Part shown: in pieces, positions 45,629-54,734 of the stretch
How the letters are laid out: every line of letters begins with the position of its first letter
Numbering within the stretch: position 1 is the first letter of the stretch
Origin: Dichetophora obliterata
Lineage: Eukaryota > Arthropoda > Insecta > Diptera > Sciomyzidae
DNA length: 64,000 nucleotides
Direction: 5' to 3'
Assembly (NCBI GenBank): GCA_963920525.1
Contig: OY986436.1
Coordinates: 10,805,001 to 10,869,000 of the forward strand
Notes under the pieces: model-generated
Told to the model about the DNA's origin: nothing
What the model saw: the letters and a program-made list of their open reading frames with translations, nothing else
Database searches by the model: none
Made by a program: the position numbers and the translations under genes

Positions 45629-47690
45629 ATCGCCTAAGCGATAAAACACGATATGGCCGTATGCTAAAGTTTTGTTGCAACAACCTATTATTGATATAAC
45701 AAGATTGTGTTGTATAATTTTGTAATTGAAAGTATTTCGTTACTAAAAAAAGTATATTTTTCGCTTAAGCGATAGTTGAATTAAGCGCTGAAATGAAAGG
45801 ATTTACACTATTTTGGAACTAATTTTAATGTATTGGTATACTTTATGCATGAAAAAGTATTAAATTAGTGCAAGCATGTGTTAATCGCTTAAGCGATCAT
45901 TCATTCAAAATGGTGTTTTGTAGTTTTGCCGTAATTTTTTGCTTTTTGTCAGTTATGACACTGAAATATTTGACGGTTAATATTTATATTAAGTGATTTT
46001 TTTCGCTCACGTGAGATTGTTAAGAAAGTTTTGATTTTAACGTTTATAGATAAAAGACGAGATGGTGGTATGCTTAAGCTTTGCTGCAACAAAGATTGTT
46101 ATTGATATATCAATAGTTTGTGTTGAGTAATTTTATAATTGAAAGTATTTTGTTTATAAATAAAATATATTTTTCGCTTAAGCGATAATTGAATTGAGCG
46201 CTGAAATTAAAGTATTTAAACTATTTCGGAACTAGTTTTAATGTATTGGCTTACCTTATGCATGAAAAAGTATTAAATTAGTGCAAGCATGTGTTAATCG
46301 CTTAAGCGATAATTCATTCAAAATGGTGTTTTTTTAGTTTTGCCGAAATTTTTTGCTTTTTGTAAGTATAACATTGAAATATTTGACGGTTAATATTATA
46401 TCGTAAGCGATTTTTTTTCGCTATCGTGAGAATGTAAAGAAAGTTTTGTTTTAACGATTATAGATAAAAGACGAGAAGGTCGTATGCTAAAGTTTTGCTG
46501 CAACAACAACTTATTATTGATATAACAATAGTTTGTGTTGAGTAATTTTGCAATTGAAAGTATTTTGTTTTAAAAGAAAATATTTTCGTTGAAGCGATAG
46601 TTAAATTGAGCGCTGAAATGAAAGTATCTTAATTATGTTGAAACTATTTTCAATTTATTGGAATACTTTATTCATGAACAAGTACAAAACTAATGCAAGC
46701 ATGTAGTAATCGCTTAAGCGATAATTCATTCTAAATGGGGTTTTTTTAGTTTTGCCGTAATTTTTTTGCTTTTTGTAAGTCATCACATTGAATATTTGAC
46801 GATTAGTGCCATATCGTAAGCGATTTTTTTTTCGCTAACGTGAGAATGTAAAGAAAGTTTTATTTTTAACGCTTATAGATAAAATACGAGATGGTCGTAT
46901 GCTAAAGTTTTGCTGCAACAACATCTTATTATTGATATAAGAATAGTTTGTGTTGAGTAATTTTGCAATTGAAAGTATTTTGTTTTAAAAGATAATATTT
47001 TCGTTTAAGCGATACTTAAATTAAGCGCTGAAATGAAAGTATCTTAATTATGTTGAAACTATTTTCAATGTGTTGGAATTTTTTATTCATGAACAAGTAC
47101 AAAACTAATGCAAGCATGTGTTAATCGCTTAAGCGATAATTCATTCAAAATGGTGTTTCTTTTAGTTTTGCCTTAATTTTTTGCTTTTTGTAAGTTATAA
47201 CATTGAAAAATTGACGGTTAATATTTATATCAAGCGTTTTTTTTTCGCTCACGTGAGATTGTTAAGAAAGTTTTGATTTTAACGCTTATAGACTAGACGC
47301 TAAAAGACGAGATTGTCGTATGCTAAAGTTTTGCTGCAACAACAACTAATTATTGATATAACAATAGTTTGTGTTGAGTAATTTTGCAATTGAAAGTATT
47401 TTGTTTTAAAGGAGAATATTTTCGTTTAAGCGATAGTTAAATTGAGCGCTGAAATGAAAGTATTTTAATTATGTTGAAACTATTTTTAATGTATTGGAAT
47501 ATATTATTCATGAACAAGTACAAAACTAATGCAAGCATGTAGTAATCGCTTAAGCGATAATTCATTAAATATGCTGTTTTTAAATTTAATTGTTTTTATT
47601 TTATTTTTGTAAGTTATTGCATTGAAATATTTTAATGATTTCTTACATGTCGCGTAAGCGATTTTTTCGCTTAAGCGAAAATGTTATTTT
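45629..47690. repeat. Palindrome array 2: five 412-421 bp higher-order units
   Basis: The palindrome with downstream GATAGTTGAATTGAGCGCTG recurs at 45760, 46173, 46585, 47000 and 47421. The palindrome within TTAATCGCTTAAGCGATAAT recurs at 45883, 46297, 46709, 47123 and 47544. Intervals are 412-421 bp. Each unit has two further, decayed sites, such as AAGCGATTTTTTTTCGCT, so the underlying sub-unit is again about 103 bp. The array closes with two adjacent palindromes at 47649 and 47666. Confidence 0.93.
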
Positions 47691-48431
47691 TATATTCGGA
47701 AAATCGAAAATTTCGTAGAAAATACTAAAACCAAATTTTGTTTAAAACTAATTGTATGCTTTTAATAAGTTTAAACTCTAATAATTTTTTAATTATTGAT
47801 ACTAATTTTTGAGTTCTGAGAAGAATTAGCCTGTATGGTAGAATAGTATCAAATTGATTGAGTGATAATTTTGGGTTTGGCGAAAACGTTATTTTCATAT
47901 TCAGAAAACCGAACATTTTTTCAAACATATAACAATTAATCTTTCAGCTTAAAGAAGAATTCTGGACAACATTTATTTAATTTATTTTGGAAAGTTTCAG
48001 CCATAATACTCGTTTATTTGCAACTATTTTTTATCTGTCTTTTTTTCATTTCTCCATTCTTACCATAGTACTTGAATCTTGTTATGTCATAAATATCGTT
48101 AATGCGCTTACAATTTTCACAAGTTCAAAGACCAAGCGAGATTTCCTCGCATTAACCTAATAAGATTAATGCCATTAAAAAAATTATGTTGCCTTGATGG
48201 ATTTGTGTCATCAACTTGGATTATTTCTAAGCTGTTGCACAGTTTTAACTTAAAATTTTATATTTTGAAAAAAGTGCAAACACAAGTAATATTCTTTCAA
48301 AAGAAATCTCAACCAGTGCTTGTAATTTTAGATTTAGTAATATTATAGTTTAAAAAAAGCACTTTGATATAGTTTAGTTTTTACCGAAATGACATCAGCT
48401 AGCGAGAAGAGCTATTTCTTGAGTGATAAAT
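47691..48431. other. AT-rich DNA between arrays
   Basis: No palindrome unit, gene or repeat end is recognised. Confidence 0.5.
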
Positions 48432-48682
48432 CTGTGGTCACAAGGAATAACGACTAAACTCAAAGTATCGTAAAAAACGATATTTTAATTGCAAAAACTA
48501 CTACCCATTTTTTTGAAATATATGAACCGTTACAAACAAAATATGTGCAAATATAAGTGATGATCAATTCTGGGTAAACAATGGATATCTATCTATATAC
48601 TTCCAAAAATTGGCAATAAAGTAAATTATATATCGCTTTTTTACGATATTTTGAGTTTAGTCATTATTCCTTGTGACCACAG
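48432..48682. mobile_element. 251-bp MITE with 52-bp inverted ends
   Basis: CTGTGGTCACAAGGAATAAC at the left (continuing GACTAAACTCAAAGTATCGT) is repeated inverted at the right with about three mismatches over 52 bp. AAAT lies on both sides, a possible 4-bp target duplication. The 147-bp middle is AT-rich and has no gene. Confidence 0.8.
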
Positions 48683-49856
48683 AAATAGTTCCTAAAACTT
48701 AGTTTAATACATTTTTTTGTAGATATTTTTGCAGAAATTTTTTTTTAATTTTAACTAATAATATGGAATAGAATTTCAATAATAAAACTGCTTTCGCTTA
48801 AGCGATATAGTTAAACAAATTATAAGTTTTCTGCTTTGAATAAAGAAAGTATGTAACCGGATACTTTGGAAAATTTTTTGTGATAACCGAATAAATTTGG
48901 ATAATTGTTGAAAAAAAAATATATCGCTGAAGCGAATTTTTCAAAAAATCATATTCTTCTTCCATTCGTTTTGATATACTAAGATTTAATTTTGAAAGAT
49001 ATATGAAAAAAGTAGTATATTGCTTAAGCGACAAAGTTGAAAAGAAAATATTTTTAGAACAAAGAATGATTTCTAACGAAACAAATATTTTCTAGCTTTA
49101 ACGAAAATGCTGAAATGTAAGTGATTTCCAAATTTTTTAAATTTTTGCCCAATAAAGAACAATTTCTGATGAAACAAAAAGTTAAGTTCGAAGCGAAAGT
49201 GCTAAAATACAAACAGATTTACTTTTTCTTAGAACTGTTTTTGACGTTTGATGGTTAATTTGAAAGTTAAGAAAAAATTACTTATCGCTAAAGCGACAAA
49301 TGTTAAAATGCTAAAATGTTGAAAGGTTCTGAACCGGTTCACTGAAAAGGCCCAAGGTGATGCAACAAGTGGAAATTGACAACGCCATGTGGTGGCAGAA
49401 TTGGGACTGTTTCCTTTCCCTTGGAGACCTATTGTGTGATTGGTTCAGAACGGGTTCTTTTCTCCGTAGGGTATATACAGATTTCTCTTTAAAATATTGT
49501 ACATTTTTCTTAGAACTGTTTTTGACGTTTTATGGCTAATTTGAAAGTAAATGAGTTAGAAAAAATGACTTATCGCCAAGGCGAAAAATGTTAAAATGCA
49601 ATAAAGTTTTCGTTTCAATATTGAACAATGAAGGTTAAGGGTTATAAGGCTTATTTTATTAAGATCTACATCTTGACTTATGATGACTTATCGCTTAGGC
49701 GAAAGTGTTAAAATGCAAAAAACTTTTTGTTCAATATTCATATTTTTGTTCATATTAAAAATAATTTTTGATTTTTAATTTTGAGTTTAATTCGGGCTCA
49801 AGGTCACTTTTGAATAAAAAACAGTCTTATATTTGTTTTTTAGTCTTCGTTTTATT

Positions 49857-49901
49857 GCGTCCAATATTTCGAACTCCACCGGAGTTCATCATCAGGGACA
49901 C
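49857..49901 (-). ncRNA. Hammerhead ribozyme, Penelope type
   Basis: Minus-strand order is: stem I strand GUGUCC (49901-49896), core CUGAUGA (49895-49889), one extra U, stem II GAACUCC-GGU-GGAGUUC (49887-49871), core GAAA (49870-49867), UAUU, and stem I partner GGACGC (49862-49857). Stem I pairs fully with one G-U; stem II has seven pairs. The cleavage triplet would be AUU, with the cut after 49863. Only UA separates A15.1 from U16.1, so a single molecule has no stem III. The four bases AUAU are self-complementary, which fits the two-molecule (dimeric) hammerheads known from Penelope elements. The U inserted after A9 is the main departure from consensus. Confidence 0.8.
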
Positions 49902-50102
49902 TGTTTTCAACAAAATATATACATTAATTACAATTTTTGACATTATAAAACACAAACTGAAAAACTTACATATTAAACATTAAACATAAAGTTTAAGACT
50001 TAACAATTTTGGTAGACATCACAGTGAGACAAAATTAACAGATATTGACTTAAAAATATATTGCAGCACCCTCGATTTCGCCATTTCGTTGTCTACTGAT
50101 TT

Positions 50103-50305
50103 TTATATTGTTGTTTGTTTCGTAATTAGGTGTCGGTAGCTTTGAGCGCATCTCTCAGTGTCCGTTTTGAAGTTTATTCTTTGTTTTGGTGGTATGTTTA
50201 TAATATGTAACATTTCTAACGTGTATCGTCTCGCGTAATTCGTCTCTTGTTGTAGAATTTGTACATTGTCGAAGTCTGGACAGTGATTTTTAAAAAAAAT
50301 CGTTC
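50103..50305 (-). pseudogene. C-terminal fragment of Penelope-like protein
   Basis: The minus strand, ending at TAA 50103-50105, encodes NHCPDFDNVQILQQETNYA, then RRYTLEMLHIINIPPKQRIN, then FKTDTERCAQSYRHLI. The words PDFDNVxIL, ETNYxxRxTLEMLHI and NxxTDTE are typical of the last part of Penelope proteins, after the GIY-YIG endonuclease core. Only about 63 residues remain before a stop near 50307. It has no function alone. Confidence 0.85.
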
Positions 50306-51028
50306 AAGCAAAAATATTGAAATATCCTTGTAATGTCTTTAAAAAAACTATAAGCAAAATTGTAAATTTTTGCTCGCTTTCCGCATTGAAGTTTTCGTTA
50401 AAAAAATAACAATTTTTAACAAAAAAGTAATTTATCGCTTTGGCGAAAGTGTTCAAATGCAAAATATTTCCACCAGATAGTATTGTAAATTTTTTTGCAA
50501 CCTGTGTTTAAGTCTTAGGCTTAGTAAAGAAAGATTTTTAACGAAAAAATAGTTTCTCACTTGAGTAAAAATTTTAAAATAGTCGTTAAAATAGTTTTTC
50601 TTGAACTACTTTTGCTGCTTTAGGATGAAATCCTATAAAAAATATTATTTTTGATAGAATTATAAAATTTTGAAATGTTTCTGGCAATGATTTGTATCAA
50701 AAAATAATTTATCGCTTAAGCGAAAATGTGAAAATGCCATTAGTTTCAACCTGAAAGTATTTAAAGGTTTTTCTCTCAACCCGAATTGAACTTTAAAGTT
50801 CAATAAAGAACGATTTCTGACAAAAAAATTGTTTCTTGCAACCCTCATTGAAGACGGACTTATAAAGCAGTATTTCTGACTAAGAAAAATATTGAATTGC
50901 TTAAGCGATAATGTTTAAATCATACAATCAGTCAAAAATATATACAATTTTTTCTTAAAACTCTTTCTGAAGTTCAGTTACCAATAAAGAAACATTTCTG
51001 ATAAGAAAGAGTTAATCGCTTAAGCGAT

Positions 51029-53484
51029 AAAGTTATTACTGTTTGCTAAAAAATATACCTAGCAAACTTGCAGAACAGATAAATAAAGCGACCAACAGAT
51101 AAAGTCTGCCCTAACTTTTTATCTGCACTGTGGAGCTGAACATTTTGGACATTTCAAACGCTCGTAAATCCGTCTGTAACCACAGCCGTATTTAATACAG
51201 TTTGCATTAAAAATATCCTGCTTCTACTCCAGATGTCTTTCATAAGCTGGCTCAACACAATTTTATCACACTTTACACGCATTTCACATTTAAATGCACC
51301 AGCTTTTTGATGTCATCTGGCAATGAAAACTTCAAAAATTTTTCGCTCGAAATCCGAGCTGAAGCTTTTAGTCACATAACTAAAAGTGTCAAAACAGGAA
51401 AAAGTTTTTGCTGTTTAATCGGGCTTAAAATAGCTTGCAGTAAGCAAAAATCAAGCATAAAGTATGATGACGACACCAACCCAATCTAGTGATGAGTTTT
51501 TCATGCTTATCCTAACTAAGTTTAAAATTAATCTTTGCTTATATTTTTGTTATAATCGTTTTTTGATAAGGTTTTTAAAGTGTTGAGCAAACGTTTTCAT
51601 GTGCCTTATTTTTTTACATTAACCTTTGATATAAATTAAATGCACGTTACAACATGCACTCAATTTTATAGCATGGTATGCTTTTAGGGGCGTTACTGCT
51701 GGATTATTTGTTGCCGCTCTTCTGTTGTCAACATTAGGAAAATTAAGTGGATTTTTGTTTGCGCAAAATTAAGTCGACTTTGGACTCCAACAGTGATAAA
51801 ACAACAAGCAAACAACAACAATGTTGAAATAATGGGAAGTGATCACAATAGCTTGTTGTTGTAGTTGTTATGAGATTTGCAATAAAATCGTAGTTGTTGT
51901 AACAAACACCTGACTCGATGCAAATAAAACAGATAAAACGAGAGAGAAAGAGATATAGCAATGACAACAAAAAACTTTTGCTACAACATATATGCAAAAT
52001 TAACTGCACAAAGTGTTTTTTTTCTGTCAAAAAAAATATGATAAAGGGATTTTGTGCACAGTTTTATTTCTCTAGCATTAATTAATAGCATGCCTTAAAA
52101 TATGCTAGGAAAAAGATAAATACGCTGATTAAATATTTGTGATTACTATTTAAATTTGTTTTTAAAATTTAATTTGACTCTAAATGGCAATTGAATAATG
52201 TAGAAGCCTAAAAGTAGACAATTTAATTTAATTGCTTTCATCAGGCACGTAGCTAGGATTTTCCATGGGGGTAAAAGGGTTTTGATAACAATAATGTCTC
52301 ATGGCAAGTTGTAAGGTAAGAAAAATAACGTCCTACGACAATTTTTTTGGTAATATCTTTTACAAATAGTTTGCTTCAAAATTTTCTTTATTTTTACAAA
52401 AAAACATTCAAATACATTGAAAACTGTAGATTTTTTTAGTACAATGCATTTTTTTCCAATTTCATCATCTCAGAATGAGAAAAAAACTATTTCAGATCCT
52501 TATGGTAAATAGGCACATGATATAATCCATTATTTTTCAAATATAATGTAGCTGGGAGTCCTAAAAATCCTTTTCTTTTTCAATTATCAATTACATTTGT
52601 TCAAACATGGCCGCCAAAGCCGTGATGATACCTGCCTTACACAGTAAGCGATGATGGGAGTAGGTATGCTGCTTATGACACACAAGGTAGAAGAGAACAA
52701 AAATAAAATGGAAAAACCCTCTCTACGTCAAGAACACAACAAAGAAGAAAAAGAACACACAGAAAAGAAACAAACTTTAATTTTTTCGAATATCAAATAA
52801 CATATTTAAGATTTAAAACTTCACTCATGCGAACATTTTCTGACGGTACAAACTATCAGCAAAATCGCCCAAGAATAAAAGTAAAAATATAAAAATTAGC
52901 CAAATGGAAAATATCCCAGAAACTGTATGAAATATGGCAACAAAAAAAAAAAACCAAAAAATGCTAAACACCTTTTGAAAAAATCATAAAACCTTGAAAT
53001 TTTGCCCAATATTTGTCAAAAACAAAAGGAAAAAAAGCCCAAAAATTAAAAAGGAGTTTTCACCAAAACCTATAAATTCCAAATATTTCAAAATGTTTGC
53101 TTTTTTGTTTTTCAAGCTTTCTCCTTTAGAATCGGTTTCATTTATATATTGTACGACAATTTTATAGTAAGTGAAATCGAGCGTTAAAAAATACTCAAGC
53201 CTAAAGTTTTCCTATTTAACAACATGTTTTCACAACATGTAAATCAATGAAAAAATTTCAATAAAATACATACTACAGCAATAATAACAAACAACAAAAT
53301 TGCTATGCAATTTTTTTTTTGCTCTCACACACTTTTTTCAACTCGGCCTTGCATTTATACACTATAAGTAATTTATTTTATGATATGAATTTATATGATA
53401 TGATTCATATGAAATGATATGATATGAAGTATTTAGACCTATCAGTAAGATAAAAGATACCTTCATTTACCCCCTTTGTCTTTC

Positions 53485-53486
<2 letters not shown>
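51029..53486. other. AT-rich, mostly unique DNA
   Basis: GTT/CAA low-complexity tracts occur at about 51780-51910, and A-rich stretches at 52680-53060. No exon, RNA gene or element boundary is recognised. Confidence 0.5.
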
Positions 53487-53522
<36 letters not shown>

Positions 53523-53940
53523 GAGTGTCTCCGGTTGTGGGACACCCTTCGAATTTGTTGACAGAAAGCAAATATCGTGGATTTGAGTAATGCCAAACTT
53601 TTAGTTTGACAGTTCTCAATTATTTATCTAACACTGAAGTGAATAAACTCATTTATTTGCTTGCTGTGAGCGTTAAAACAAAAAAAAAAAATCGAAAAAA
53701 ATCAATACAATAGTAAATTTTAAATTTTTTGATACTTTAAAGTGAATTTATTTATTTGTATTTTGTGATGAAACATAAATTTCTCTTGTACTTTCGAAAT
53801 GGCTATCATTCCCAGTTGCGAGACATCTCATGTAACCGGTTGTGGGACACCTTGTTTTTTAAATTTAAAGTATGAATTTGACTTACAAACTGTCAAATAT
53901 CATAGTTTTTGTCAAGATATGAAGGGCTTATTGCAATAAC
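53487..53940. repeat. TA microsatellite, duplicated CCGGTTGTGGGACACC, start of repeat X
   Basis: A TA run lies at about 53488-53518. The 16-mer CCGGTTGTGGGACACC occurs at 53531 and 53836. At 53921 the text GAAGGGCTTATTGCAATAAC begins repeat family X, which is broken off by the LINE. Confidence 0.65.
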
Positions 53941-54206
53941 GTAATTTATTTTATTTTATTTATTTATTTACTTGATTGCTAAACCTTAACAGGTTTTATA
54001 GCAAATTTAAAATTATAAAATAAGATATTTAATACAATTCAAAAATATAAAGTATGATTTTGAATGAAATAATGTATTATTAACAAACTAAAAAGTTTTA
54101 GTAAATTGCTTAAAGTATATAATTTTATTAAAGTATAAAAAATAATGGAAAAAAAGTTAAGTCAAAATCGATAAAATCAGACAGCATAGCAGGGTTGCGT
54201 TTTCAA

Positions 54207-54454
54207 GACAAACAAGGTCAAGTTAGCAACAATTTTTGTATACGGCGGAGTCGTGTGACAAACAAGGTCTCATACCCAATAAAACACCACTCCAATAGGT
54301 ATATATATAATATATATCGTTCTGTCTCCCTGAAGCCGGTGAAATCCTGGCTTGACAGGGTGGTTACTCGACAAACTAGGTCAACTTCACCAAACCAATT
54401 TTCATAAAATAAAGAAAACCAGTTGCGAACGCAGGCACCAAGACAAACTAGGTC
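54207..54454 (-). repeat. Four copies of GACAAAC(A/T)AGGTC in the LINE 3' UTR
   Basis: The 13-mer occurs on the plus strand at 54207, 54257, 54370 and 54442; on the element's own strand it reads GACCT(A/T)GTTTGTC. Spacing is 50, 113 and 72 bp. Between copies the sequence is not repeated, so the words appear individually conserved. Confidence 0.7.
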
Positions 54455-54734
54455 TTATCGGCCACTCATATTAATATATTACAAATCGATCTAACGTAGT
54501 GTTTCAAGAGGTAAAAAGACACCAAGACACCACGGTACCGTCAACAAATGTTGTCACAACCATCTTGAAGATATGAGGCAATTGAAGATCCCAGGTTTAG
54601 GTCCATTCAGATTATTTAGATATATTATACACCAAAATTTTCCATTTTACGCTTAGGTCCATTTAGATTGTTATATTAATGTATTTACAAATCACCAGAT
54701 GCATCAGATATATGTTTGAAAGAACTTTACATAA

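Larger units (their letters stand above)
49790..50305 (-). mobile_element. 3' remnant of a Penelope-like retroelement
   Basis: On the minus strand a short coding end is followed by about 200 bp of AT-rich sequence and a hammerhead ribozyme. It then ends with GCAATAAAACGAAGAC and a TAAAAAACAAATATAAGAC stretch. A C-terminal coding fragment next to a hammerhead-bearing terminal repeat is diagnostic of Penelope-like elements. All upstream coding sequence (reverse transcriptase and most of the endonuclease) is missing, consistent with 5' truncation. It sits inside palindrome array 3. Confidence 0.85.
48793..51028. repeat. Palindrome array 3, simple diverged units, interrupted by a Penelope-like remnant
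   Basis: Palindromes lie at 48793, 48922, 49019, 49283, 49570, 49689, 50432, 50710, 50896 and 51013. Several carry compensating changes that keep the arms matched, for example TCGCCAAGGCGA at 49571. Flanks share AAAAATGACTTATCGC and AAAATGTTAAAATGC-like words. Spacing is about 97-190 bp where uninterrupted. Unlike arrays 1 and 2, no longer period is visible. Confidence 0.88.

Noticed and set aside
45129..45699. Frames of 86-94 residues near 45 kb
   Set aside because: No recognisable domain or codon signature; adjacent to microsatellites and probably chance.
39027..51028. Palindrome domain as a CRISPR array
   Set aside because: The organism is a eukaryote, units are 100-120 bp, and spacer-like sequence is itself repeated; there is no fixed direct repeat with unique spacers and no cas gene.
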